Source: Sphingomonadaceae bacterium
Lineage (GTDB): Bacteria; Pseudomonadota; Alphaproteobacteria; Sphingomonadales; Sphingomonadaceae
Reading direction: 5' to 3'
DNA: 33,709 nt
NCBI GenBank assembly: GCA_016462305.1
Contig: JAEMTM010000005.1
Span: 1 to 33,709, forward strand
Every line of letters starts with the position of its first letter. Within the stretch, counting starts at the first letter, position 1. Below, one piece after another: positions 1 through 10,272 of this stretch. The position numbers and the translations under genes were made by a program. The notes beneath the pieces were generated by a model. The model saw nothing but the letters and a program-made list of their open reading frames with translations, searched no databases and was not told where the DNA came from.

Positions 1-96
1 TCTGCGCCTCTGCGTGCGCACCAAATCGCCGCACGACCCAATATGCTGGACCTACGTCGCCAGCCGACCTATTAGGTTTTGAACATGGAGTTACAA

Positions 97-1056
97 ATGA
101 CGGAAACCACAGCCTTTGTCCGCCCTGATGTGGCCTTATTCCTGCAATTTTTGAACGCGGTTCCCGGTCCTAAATTTTGGGAGGTTTCCGCCGATGAAGC
201 CCGCGCGATAACGACTGCCATGCGGGATGTTGCCGATGCGCCAGTGGGTGAACTTGCCGTCATGCGCGATATAGATATTCCCGGCCCCGCAGGAACAATC
301 CCCGCACGAATTTATGACAGCCGCGCCGAGCGTGGTCCTGGCCCTGTTATGGTGTTTTACCATGGCGGCGGCTTTGTGATCGGCAGCCTGTATACATATG
401 AGCCTTATTGCGCCGAAGTCGCGCGATTGCTCGACCTGCCAGTTATCTCCATCGATTATCGCCTATCGCCGGAATATCCCTTCCCCGCGCCTGCGGAAGA
501 TTGCGAAGCCGCAACGCGGTGGGTCGCGTCTAGCCCGGCGGAATTGGGCTTGACGGTAACGGGTCTCATCACATCGGGCGATAGCGCGGGCGGCAACCTG
601 ACCATTGTGACCAGCATGGCACTGCGCGACAAGCCTGCTGCCGTCCCAGTGCTATTGCAGTTTCCCATTTACCCTGTCGTCACGCTTGACCCCGATTGGC
701 CAAGCATGCGCGAATTTTCCAATGGCTATTTGCTGACCGAAGAAGCCATGAGCTATTTCGGCCAAGGCCATGCAGCGGTGCCGGGTGACTATCGCTCGGA
801 ACCACTGAACTTCCCACAGGAAGGCATGCCGCCCAGCCTGGTGACCACCGCCAGCCTAGACCCCTTGCGGGATCAGGGCCTTGCCTATGTGGAAAAGCTG
901 AAACAAGCAGGCGTTCATGTGCAACATATCAGTGCCGATGGCAATATCCACGGCCATATCAACATTCGCCAAGCCATTCCGTCGGCTCAGGCCGATGTCG
1001 AAGGCTATATTAAGGCTCTCAAAAATATGCTCGCCGAAGTGGTGCCATCTGTATGA
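97..1056 (+). CDS. alpha/beta hydrolase (HSL/lipase-esterase family)
   Basis: ORF 79..1056. HGGG oxyanion motif (YHGGGFVIGS) and GDSAGG nucleophile elbow. The ORF track begins at a TTG; ATG at 97 has GGAG 6 nt upstream, so it is the preferred start. Confidence 0.9.
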   Translation: MTETTAFVRPDVALFLQFLNAVPGPKFWEVSADEARAITTAMRDVADAPVGELAVMRDIDIPGPAGTIPARIYDSRAERGPGPVMVFYHGGGFVIGSLYTYEPYCAEVARLLDLPVISIDYRLSPEYPFPAPAEDCEAATRWVASSPAELGLTVTGLITSGDSAGGNLTIVTSMALRDKPAAVPVLLQFPIYPVVTLDPDWPSMREFSNGYLLTEEAMSYFGQGHAAVPGDYRSEPLNFPQEGMPPSLVTTASLDPLRDQGLAYVEKLKQAGVHVQHISADGNIHGHINIRQAIPSAQADVEGYIKALKNMLAEVVPSV

Positions 1057-1538
1057 CCGCTTCATTGGACGAACTGCCTTACCGCCCCTGCGCCGGCATC
1101 ATGCTTGCCAATATGCAAGGCAAGATATTCGTGGGGCAGCGCATGGACAGGCTCGAAGGCACCGACGCATGGCAGATGCCGCAGGGTGGAATTGACGACG
1201 GCGAAGAGGCGGAGACCGCTGCTTTACGTGAATTGTTCGAAGAAACCGGCGTCCGCGCTGACCTCGTGGACATTCTCGCCCGCAGCAAGGAAGAGCATTT
1301 CTACGATCTACCCGACGATATGATTGGGCAGATGTGGAAGGGCAAATATCGCGGCCAGCGGCAAATGTGGTTTCTCATGCGGTTCAAGGGCACAGATGCC
1401 GATATCAACATCGAAACCGCGCATCAGGAGTTTACGAGCTGGCAATGGGTGGACGCCGCGCAGGTGCCGCAACTGATCGTACCGTTCAAAAAGCGGCTAT
1501 ATGAAAATATTCTCTCCGAATTTGCCGACCTGATTTAG
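1053..1538 (+). CDS. rppH: RNA pyrophosphohydrolase (Nudix hydrolase)
   Basis: YRPCAGIMLAN..GKIFVGQR and Nudix box GGIDDGEEAETAALRELFEETG; WQMPQGG motif typical of RppH. Overlaps the upstream gene by 4 bp (ATGA). Confidence 0.93.
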   Translation: MTASLDELPYRPCAGIMLANMQGKIFVGQRMDRLEGTDAWQMPQGGIDDGEEAETAALRELFEETGVRADLVDILARSKEEHFYDLPDDMIGQMWKGKYRGQRQMWFLMRFKGTDADINIETAHQEFTSWQWVDAAQVPQLIVPFKKRLYENILSEFADLI

Positions 1539-1542
1539 CCGA

Positions 1543-2070
1543 TCAATTCGCCTTAGGCTCCGGCGTTGCGCCCAATGTTGCCTTCAGGTCAACCGCACTG
1601 GCTTGTGCCTGTTCTTTGCGTGACGCCGCGTCAATGGCGAGCGAAAGCAGGGCGACGGAGGCACAATCGGCGCGGCACACATTGGTCAGACGGGCCATAT
1701 TCTTGCGTGCCTGCGCAAGCGCGCCTTTTGCAATAAAGGCATCGGCTTGCTCGGCCAAAGCGATCTGGTCGTTGGGATCAATCTCAAGCGCTTCTTTGTA
1801 GAGACCGATGGCCTTACCGTTCAACCCTTGAGACTTTACGGCGCGTGCCATGGCGACATAAGCGGCGCGGTTGCGCGGGTCGACCGCGAGCGCGGTCTCA
1901 TACCAGCCAATTGCGCTATCGACGCGGCCAGCGCTGGCTTCTTCGTCGCCGGTTTTCACCAAAGCGATTGAGCGCGCATCAACATCATTGTCCGCCCGCC
2001 CGCCAATGCTGGCGCTCGACATAATGGCGAACGTAAGTGACAGGGCAATGGCCGCAGGAGAAAAACGCAT
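1543..2070 (-). CDS. TPR-repeat protein with signal peptide
   Basis: ORF 1543..2109. Internal Met at 2070 starts a signal-peptide-like N-terminus (MRFSPAAIALSLTFAIMSSAS). TPR-like repeats (AIGWYETALAVDPRNRAAYVAMA, AIGLYKEALEIDPNDQIALAEQA). Confidence 0.8.
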   Translation of the reverse strand: MRFSPAAIALSLTFAIMSSASIGGRADNDVDARSIALVKTGDEEASAGRVDSAIGWYETALAVDPRNRAAYVAMARAVKSQGLNGKAIGLYKEALEIDPNDQIALAEQADAFIAKGALAQARKNMARLTNVCRADCASVALLSLAIDAASRKEQAQASAVDLKATLGATPEPKAN

Positions 2071-2105
2071 AATCAATATCCAAATATTTTTGCCCCGCGA
2101 CGCTA

Positions 2106-3287
2106 TCACAGCTTTTGGAGCCTCGCGAAGAAAAATCCATCGCTATTATCATGTAATGGCGTCAGCAGCACACCATCGCCATCTGCACGGCCCATAGAAA
2201 CGCCGGTTTCCACCGCGCGCCAGCCATTATGCGATTTCAAAAACGCTGCCACTTGCCCCTTGCCCTCATTTTCGATGAGCGAGCATACAGCATATACCAA
2301 ATGCCCACCCCGTGCGACCATTTCCGAACCAATGTCGATCAGCTTGGCCTGTTCATCGACCACACGCTTCAACCGTGCAGCGTCCAAACGCCAGCGCGTT
2401 TCGGGGTTCCGCCGCCACGTCCCACTGCCAGAGCAAGGTGCGTCGATCAGCACAAGGTCGCAGCCGCCCTTCAGGTCAGACAGCATGTCCTTCTCTTTAT
2501 TTGGGTTCAGCAACCGTGTTTCGACATTTGTCGCCCCTGCCCGTGCTGCGCGGGGTTTTAGCTGGTCAAGCCGGTTGCGATTGGTGTCGGTGGCAATCAA
2601 GCGTCCAGCGTTGCGCATCGCCGCGGCCAAGGCAAGCGTCTTGCCGCCCGCACCAGCGCATAGGTCAAGCACAATATTAAGCCCCTTGGCCTGACAGGCC
2701 TCGACGATGAGCTGGCTACCCAAATCCTGAATTTCAACCTGGCCATTTTCAACCGCAGCATGGCTGTCGATCGCAGTGCCGCCCGGCAAGCGCAGCGCAA
2801 AGTCGAGCGCGGGCAATATCTCCGCCTCTGGCAGCAACGCGGCAACTTCGTCGCGGCGGGCCTTTAACGCATTGACGCGCAGGTCCATCGGGGCGCGGTC
2901 CAGCAAGGATGCCTGCTCGGTTTCATCGACAAGTGCGGAGAATAAAGGCTTTATCCATTTGGGCAAAGCGCCCCCCGTTGATCGGGCCTCCGCCGGGTCA
3001 ATGACCGCCGGGCCATAATCGCTGCCGTCGAATAAAGCGGCCAATTCCGGATCCGCATCCGCCATCGCGGCGAAGGCCGAACGCGCGGTTGCCGGGCGCT
3101 TACCAAACCGCCGAATAACACCCCACGCCAAATCACGCACCGCGCGGCGGTCATTCGATCCTGCATAGCGGCGCTCGGCAAAAAAGCGTTTGGCAATCTG
3201 ATCCGCAGATGCACCGCCATCGCGGGCCGCAAGGATGATGTGGTCAACCAACTCAATGGCCGATTGCAGGCGCGCAGCGGGCCTCAT
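2106..3287 (-). CDS. RsmB/NOP-family RNA (cytosine-5) methyltransferase
   Basis: SAM-binding LDLCAGAGGKTLALAAAM, catalytic DAPCSGSGTWRRNPE and VYAVCSLIENEG motifs. Confidence 0.9.
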   Translation of the reverse strand: MRPAARLQSAIELVDHIILAARDGGASADQIAKRFFAERRYAGSNDRRAVRDLAWGVIRRFGKRPATARSAFAAMADADPELAALFDGSDYGPAVIDPAEARSTGGALPKWIKPLFSALVDETEQASLLDRAPMDLRVNALKARRDEVAALLPEAEILPALDFALRLPGGTAIDSHAAVENGQVEIQDLGSQLIVEACQAKGLNIVLDLCAGAGGKTLALAAAMRNAGRLIATDTNRNRLDQLKPRAARAGATNVETRLLNPNKEKDMLSDLKGGCDLVLIDAPCSGSGTWRRNPETRWRLDAARLKRVVDEQAKLIDIGSEMVARGGHLVYAVCSLIENEGKGQVAAFLKSHNGWRAVETGVSMGRADGDGVLLTPLHDNSDGFFFARLQKL

Positions 3288-3290
3288 GCC

Positions 3291-4763
<1,473 letters not shown>

Positions 4764-4805
4764 TTATGCTTTGATTCGTGGCGGCCCATGTAAACAGTAA
4801 CCCTT

Positions 4806-6290
4806 TTATTCGCCAGCCTTCTTCGATTTATATTTTCGCGTGTCGGCAAAGTAATGGCCAAGCGCAATGTGCAGGTCGGTATCTTCGGCTGCACCGCCCA
4901 ATTCGGTGCTGTCGGTCAACTCGTCATTTGGGCCATGATAGTCGCTACCCAAAAATTTCTGCAAGAGGTTCAGGTCGGCGAATGAACCGTTCACCATCAA
5001 CGCAGGAACGCCCTTTTGCGCCAGCGCCCACCCGTCCTGCCGTTGAATGAAGGCATTGGCATCGGTTGATTCTTCAATCGCACGGCCCGTCTTTTTTGCC
5101 ACGGTTTCAACCACGGCATCCAGCGGCGTTGTTCCCCTGCCAATAATCGCCACCTTCGACCCGCGTGGTGCAATCGCAATCGTATCGATATTTAACGACA
5201 ATATGATCTGGTCCAAAGGCAGCACAGGTTTATCGGCAAAGGCATAAGCGCCCAGCAAACCGCTTTCCTCTGCTGTGGTCGCCAGAAAATAAATGTCGCG
5301 GTCATGCTTCTTCTTTGCCAAGGCTTCGGCAACTTCGTTCATCACCGCAATGCCGCTGGCATTATCAACGGCGCCATTGCAAATACGGTCGGGCGCGTCT
5401 TCTGGCGCACAAATGCCCAGATGGTCCCAGTGCCCCATGAACAACAACGCACCGCTATTTTTCTTGCGCCCAGCAATCTTGCCGATGACATTTGAACTGT
5501 TGAAACGATAAAGGTCTGTTTTCACGTCAAAATCTGCATCAATGCCAAGCGCTTCGCCCGCATAATCCGCCTGTTTGGCGTTGGCGCGCAACTTGTCCCA
5601 ATCTTGACCAGCCGCCGTGACCAGCCCGACAACGAACTCGGTGCTGATCGCGCCCTCCAATGCCGCGCGCTTTTCTCGCGCCTCAAGCGCGATGGGTCGC
5701 GACAAAAGCTGACGGCGCAATGTTAGCCAATTGCCTTGGCTACCCCCCACAAAAATCACCGCCTCTGCACCCGCCGCGATCAAGGCTTCGCGCCGCGCTC
5801 GGGGTGATTTCATGCTATCCGGCACATTTTCGGCATCAAATAGAACAATCGCCGCCTTAGCTTTGACATCAGCGGCGACCTGACCATTCGCGGTCACGCC
5901 TGATCCGGTGAATATCAATGGCAAATTGCTGCGCGCATAGGCCGCTTGCTTGCCGATTAGAACAATATCGTCCGAAACGATCCGCAATTTGCGTCCCTTT
6001 GCCGTGAACGCATAATTAGAACTGCCCTGCCCGCGTTGAATGAGGGGCACCGGGTCAAACCAGCTACCGTCCGCAGCCGCAGGTTTCAGCCCGGCCTTGG
6101 CCCATGCTTCGGCAATATATTTTACCGTCTTTGCCTCGCCCGCCGTGCCAGGCTTGCGGCCTTCAAATGCATCGCTGGCGAGTATCTCGATATGACCGCG
6201 CAAATCGGCTTCTGTCACCGCCTTGGAAAAAGATGGGCTTGCCGCCAAGGCGACCAGACCGAGGAAAATTGGCGCATGGACAAGACGCAT
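4806..6290 (-). CDS. M28 family metallopeptidase (PA-domain containing), secreted
   Basis: MGHWDHLGI..NGAVDNASGIAVMNEVAEAL, EESGLLGAYAF and SDYHGPNDE zinc-ligand motifs; signal peptide from Met at 6290 (MRLVHAPIFLGLVALAASPSFS). Confidence 0.9.
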   Translation of the reverse strand: MRLVHAPIFLGLVALAASPSFSKAVTEADLRGHIEILASDAFEGRKPGTAGEAKTVKYIAEAWAKAGLKPAAADGSWFDPVPLIQRGQGSSNYAFTAKGRKLRIVSDDIVLIGKQAAYARSNLPLIFTGSGVTANGQVAADVKAKAAIVLFDAENVPDSMKSPRARREALIAAGAEAVIFVGGSQGNWLTLRRQLLSRPIALEAREKRAALEGAISTEFVVGLVTAAGQDWDKLRANAKQADYAGEALGIDADFDVKTDLYRFNSSNVIGKIAGRKKNSGALLFMGHWDHLGICAPEDAPDRICNGAVDNASGIAVMNEVAEALAKKKHDRDIYFLATTAEESGLLGAYAFADKPVLPLDQIILSLNIDTIAIAPRGSKVAIIGRGTTPLDAVVETVAKKTGRAIEESTDANAFIQRQDGWALAQKGVPALMVNGSFADLNLLQKFLGSDYHGPNDELTDSTELGGAAEDTDLHIALGHYFADTRKYKSKKAGE

Positions 6291-6590
6291 GAGAGTTCGC
6301 TCCAGACTAAGACTCGACACCACCCGTCGCATGTCGGGCACGTTCTGTCGTCAAATGAACGCCCTACATCCATCAATGCATTCATGCGAGCCTTAAATGA
6401 ACATCGCGCACCTCAACTCGCCGCAATTTTTGCGACCGCCTGCGCTGGGGCGACGGATTTTGTAACTCGGTCGACTGTGGCAGTATGCGATATTGTAAAA
6501 TGTGGTAAATGCTTCCGCCAATGTCCGATTTTGCTTGCAACGCGTGCATAATCCAACACAGAATGTAATCCGTCAAACGGGAGGATTTTC

Positions 6591-7505
6591 ATGGAATATT
6601 TCTTCGGCCTACTGGCCCTGATCGTCATCATCTTTGTGATGATGGGCGTAACTGTGGTGCAACAAGGTTTTGTGTACACCATCGAACGGTTCGGTCGCTA
6701 CACTTATGCGGCGCAGCCGGGTCTCACTATCATCATCCCGTTCTTCGACCGTGTTGGCCGCAAGGTGAATGTTATGGAGCAAGTGCTCGACATTCCGGGG
6801 CAGGAAATCATTACTAAGGACAACGCCATGGTCGGCGTCGATGCGGTTGTGTTTTTCCAAGTGCTCGATGCCGCTAAGGCCGCTTATGAGGTATCTGACC
6901 TGTATAACGCGATCATGCAGATTACGACGACCAACCTGCGGACCGTGATGGGCAGCATGGACCTTGACGAGACCCTGTCGAAACGCGACGACATCAATGG
7001 CCGCCTGCTTTCGGTGGTTGACCATGCCACCAGCATGTGGGGCGTGAAGATCACCCGTGTTGAGGTGAAGGACATTCGCCCGCCCGCCGACATTTCCAAC
7101 GCCATGGCGCGTCAGATGAAGGCGGAGCGCGAAAAGCGTGCGCAAATATTGGAGGCCGAAGGCCTGCGCGCCGCCGAAATCCTACGCGCCGAGGGTGAAA
7201 AGCAAAGCCAGATTCTACAGGCGGAAGGCCGTAAAGAAGCCGCCTTTCGCGATGCCGAAGCCCGCGAACGTGAAGCAGAGGCCGAAGCCAAAGCCACCGT
7301 CATGGTGTCCGAATCCATCGCGTCATCAGGCACGCAGGCGCTGAATTACTTCATTGCCCAAAAATATACCGAAGCGATCAGCCAGTTTGCGACATCGCCC
7401 AATGCCAAGACCATATTGTTCCCGGTTGAGGCGACGCAATTAATTGGCACGCTTGGCGGCATTGGCGAGCTGGCGAAAGAGGCGCTGGCCCCAAAGGACG
7501 CATGA
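6591..7505 (+). CDS. SPFH/band-7 (stomatin-like, QmcA-type) membrane protein
   Basis: N-terminal TM; VQQGFVYTIERFGRYTYAAQPGLTIIIPFFDRV; coiled AEGLRAAEILRAEGEKQSQILQAEGRKEAAFRDAEAREREAEAEA; SD GGGAGG upstream. Confidence 0.93.
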   Translation: MEYFFGLLALIVIIFVMMGVTVVQQGFVYTIERFGRYTYAAQPGLTIIIPFFDRVGRKVNVMEQVLDIPGQEIITKDNAMVGVDAVVFFQVLDAAKAAYEVSDLYNAIMQITTTNLRTVMGSMDLDETLSKRDDINGRLLSVVDHATSMWGVKITRVEVKDIRPPADISNAMARQMKAEREKRAQILEAEGLRAAEILRAEGEKQSQILQAEGRKEAAFRDAEAREREAEAEAKATVMVSESIASSGTQALNYFIAQKYTEAISQFATSPNAKTILFPVEATQLIGTLGGIGELAKEALAPKDA

Positions 7506-7615
7506 GCGCATAAGCGCATAAGGGGCGGCAATATGGACCGTCGCTCCCTATTTCGTCATTCCCGCGGGCGTGACAAATGGTTATGATGAACCACCGAAGG
7601 CGCAGGAGTGAACAT

Positions 7616-8062
7616 ATGGCAGAATGGCTCGACACAATATCAACGCACTGGTTCTGGCTATCGCTTGGGCTGATCTTGGGTGTGGCCGAAATGGTTGCAC
7701 CGGGTTTCTTCCTGATGTGGCTTGGCCTTGCCGCGTTGATTGTCGGCATATTGGATTATTTCCTGCCGATCACCCTTGCCTATCAAGTCGCGATGTTCGC
7801 CATATTGTCGGTCCTTACTGTCTTTGCCGGCAAGAAATTTCTGCAAAAAAATCCCATTGAATCCGATGACGTCAATCTGAATGATCGCGGCGCGCGCATG
7901 ACTGGCGAAATCGTCACCGTGGTTGAACCCATCGCCAACGGCCATGGCCGCGTGAAAGTCGGAGACAGCGTATGGAACGCGCGCGGCATGGATGCAGCTA
8001 TGGGGGCCAACGTGCGCGTCATCGGGGCGGACGGCGCGGTGTTGTTGGTTGAGGGCACCTGA
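7616..8062 (+). CDS. NfeD-family membrane protein
   Basis: ORF 7577..8062; Met at 7616 preceded by CAGGAG. Hydrophobic N-terminus plus OB-like C-terminus (GEIVTVVEPIANGHGRVKVGDSVWNARG); follows an SPFH gene as expected for NfeD. Confidence 0.9.
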   Translation: MAEWLDTISTHWFWLSLGLILGVAEMVAPGFFLMWLGLAALIVGILDYFLPITLAYQVAMFAILSVLTVFAGKKFLQKNPIESDDVNLNDRGARMTGEIVTVVEPIANGHGRVKVGDSVWNARGMDAAMGANVRVIGADGAVLLVEGT

Positions 8063-8341
8063 GCGGATATTGCCACGCTTGCAATGTAGGATTTGTTTTG
8101 CGAGAGTCGGTCGCGTCAGCGCCTTTTGGCGTGGACGCGGTTCTTTGACATCGTGATATCGGGTGCGTCGCTGGCCATATCGTTGCCCGCAATGACCAAA
8201 TTTTTTCTATAGGCATACGGCCCTATCAGCAGTGCCGTTCAAGTGTGATTTCAGTGTGAACTTGTCAGCATTTCTGCGGGTTTCGGCGGAATAAGCGGTG
8301 TCAGAAATGGCTCGGACTTGGTTCAGAATGCACCATCCGCT

Positions 8342-8427
8342 CGTCGTCCTGAACGTGTTTCAGGACAACGCAGAACCGTTGCTTGTGATGCTGAAACAAG
8401 TTCAGCATGACGAAGGTCAGGATGACG
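8342..8427. repeat. REP-like inverted pair of hairpin repeats in the nfeD-pckA intergenic region
   Basis: GTCCTGAA-CGTGT-TTCAGGAC (8346-8366) and ATGCTGAA-ACAAG-TTCAGCAT (8388-8408). Copy A on +: CGTCGTCCTGAACGTGTTTCAGGAC; copy B on -: CGTCATGCTGAACTTGTTTCAGCATC. A third partial arm is at 8417-8427. Confidence 0.7.
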
Positions 8428-8480
8428 GAGAAAAACTTCGTGCGGCGCGATCTGCCGCGCAACCGCGTTAGGGTCAGGAC

Positions 8481-10082
8481 CTAAGCGGCTTTAGGTGCAG
8501 ACTGCCTTACGCCTTCATCAACATGATCGGCAAATTGCGCGAAATTATCAATGAATTGTTGCGTCAGCTTTTGCGCGGTCACATCATATTCCGCGCTGTC
8601 GGACCATGCCGCACGAGGGTCAAGAATGCCGCTGTCAACGCCCGGCACAGCAACCGGAAATTCAAAGCCAAAGTTTGCATCCTTACGGAATTCGGCGTTG
8701 TTCAGGCTGCCATCCAGCGCCGCGTTCAAAAGCGCGCGCGTGGCCTTTATCGGCATGCGGCTGATGCCGGGCATCGTTGCCTTGCCACCGGTCCAGCCGG
8801 TGTTGACCAGCCAGCATTGGACGTTGCCCTTGGCAATGCGCTCTTTCAACAAATTGCCATAGACGCTGGGGTGACGCGGCATGAATGGTGCGCCAAAGCA
8901 GGTGGAGAATGTCGCCTCCGGCTCCGTCACGCCAATTTCGGTCCCGGCAACACGCGCGGTATAGCCCGAAAGGAAGTGGTACATCGCCTGATCGGGCGTC
9001 AACCGCGCGATGGGCGGCAACACGCCATAGGCATCAGCGGTCAGGAAAATGATCGTCTTTGGCACGGGGCCCATATTTTTTTCCGAGGTGTTCGGAATAT
9101 ATTCAATGGGGTACGAACCACGGCTATTTTCGGCGAGGCTATTGTCGTCGAAATCCAATTCCCGCGTTTCCGGGTCAATGACCACATTTTCGAGCACGGT
9201 GCCAAAACGCTTGGTTGTGGCGAAAATCTCCGGCTCTGCCTCTGCCGACAGGCGGATCATTTTGGCGTAGCAACCACCTTCAAAGTTGAAAACGGCGGTG
9301 TCGGACCAGCCATGTTCGTCATCGCCGATCAAAGTGCGGCTTGCGTCGGCGGACAAGGTGGTCTTACCGGTGCCCGACAAGCCAAAAAACACGGCAGTAT
9401 CTCCGTCGGCACCAATATTGGCCGAGCAATGCATCGGCATAACACCCTTTACCGGCAGCAAATAATTGAGGATGCCGAACACCGACTTCTTCATTTCGCC
9501 CGCATAAGCAGTGCCGCCAATCAGGATCAGCTTTTCGGTAAAGTTGACCGCAATCACCGTCTCGCTGCGGCAACCATGGCGCGCCGGGTCCGCGCGGAAG
9601 CTCGGCAAATCGATGATGGTATATTCGGGTTCGAAGCTCGCCAATTCATGCGGCGTCGGGCGCACCAGCAGCGTCCGGATGAACAGATTATGCCACGCAA
9701 ATTCGTTGATGACGCGGACATTGACGCGATGCTCAGGCTGCGACCCGCCGAACAGGTCCGCGACGTATAATTTGTCTTTACCGCCAAGCGCCGCAATGAA
9801 ATCTGCCTTCAACGCTGCGAAATGCGCCGGGTCCATGGCGACGTTGGATTTGCCCCACCAGATGCTGTTTTCGGTCTCGGCATCGCGAACGATATATTTA
9901 TCCTTCGCCGAGCGGCCAGTATGCGTGCCAGTTTTGACAACAAGCGGCCCATCCTTGGCCAATATGCCTTCTGCATTGGCCAAAGCGGCCTCTACCAACG
10001 GTGCCGTGCCGAGGTTGCAAAATAGTGTCGCATCCGTGCCAAAACCCTGTTGCGAAAGTGAGATATTCAGAGGTGTCGACAT
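8481..10082 (-). CDS. pckA: phosphoenolpyruvate carboxykinase (ATP)
   Basis: [15 protein letters not shown] kinase-1a motif, [28 protein letters not shown]. Start assigned to Met at 10082 ([14 protein letters not shown]); the ORF track extends to 10169. Confidence 0.97.
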   Translation of the reverse strand: MSTPLNISLSQQGFGTDATLFCNLGTAPLVEAALANAEGILAKDGPLVVKTGTHTGRSAKDKYIVRDAETENSIWWGKSNVAMDPAHFAALKADFIAALGGKDKLYVADLFGGSQPEHRVNVRVINEFAWHNLFIRTLLVRPTPHELASFEPEYTIIDLPSFRADPARHGCRSETVIAVNFTEKLILIGGTAYAGEMKKSVFGILNYLLPVKGVMPMHCSANIGADGDTAVFFGLSGTGKTTLSADASRTLIGDDEHGWSDTAVFNFEGGCYAKMIRLSAEAEPEIFATTKRFGTVLENVVIDPETRELDFDDNSLAENSRGSYPIEYIPNTSEKNMGPVPKTIIFLTADAYGVLPPIARLTPDQAMYHFLSGYTARVAGTEIGVTEPEATFSTCFGAPFMPRHPSVYGNLLKERIAKGNVQCWLVNTGWTGGKATMPGISRMPIKATRALLNAALDGSLNNAEFRKDANFGFEFPVAVPGVDSGILDPRAAWSDSAEYDVTAQKLTQQFIDNFAQFADHVDEGVRQSAPKAA

Positions 10083-10238
10083 TAAATGCTCCGGCAAAAG
10101 GTGCGAATCTAGGGCATACGTATGCACTGTGAAGTTGCCGCCGGTATACGATGGATCGTAGAAGGTCAAATAACGGGCGCATCATTTTGCCAGCCACAGT
10201 TTATCCACGACAGACTTCGCATGGCATACGCAATAGAT

Positions 10239-10266
10239 TGAACCCCCGACGTTGCCACCCTATAGT
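10239..10266 (+). promoter_or_regulatory. predicted chvI promoter (-35 TTGAAC, 16-bp spacer, -10 TATAGT)
   Basis: TTGAAC at 10239-10244 and TATAGT at 10261-10266, directly upstream of the chvI ATG at 10273; read by eye. Confidence 0.5.
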
Positions 10267-10272
10267 CACGCG

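Noticed and set aside
8523-9770. 415-aa ORF on + strand antisense to pckA
   Set aside because: Lies entirely opposite a clear pckA gene; composition (many R, H, A, Q) is typical of a mirror-frame ORF in GC-rich coding DNA, and no family motif is visible.
10202-10210. TTATCCACG, one mismatch from a DnaA box (TTATCCACA), in the pckA-chvI region
   Set aside because: A single near-match with no cluster, no AT-rich unwinding region and no replication-origin genes nearby; compatible with chance.
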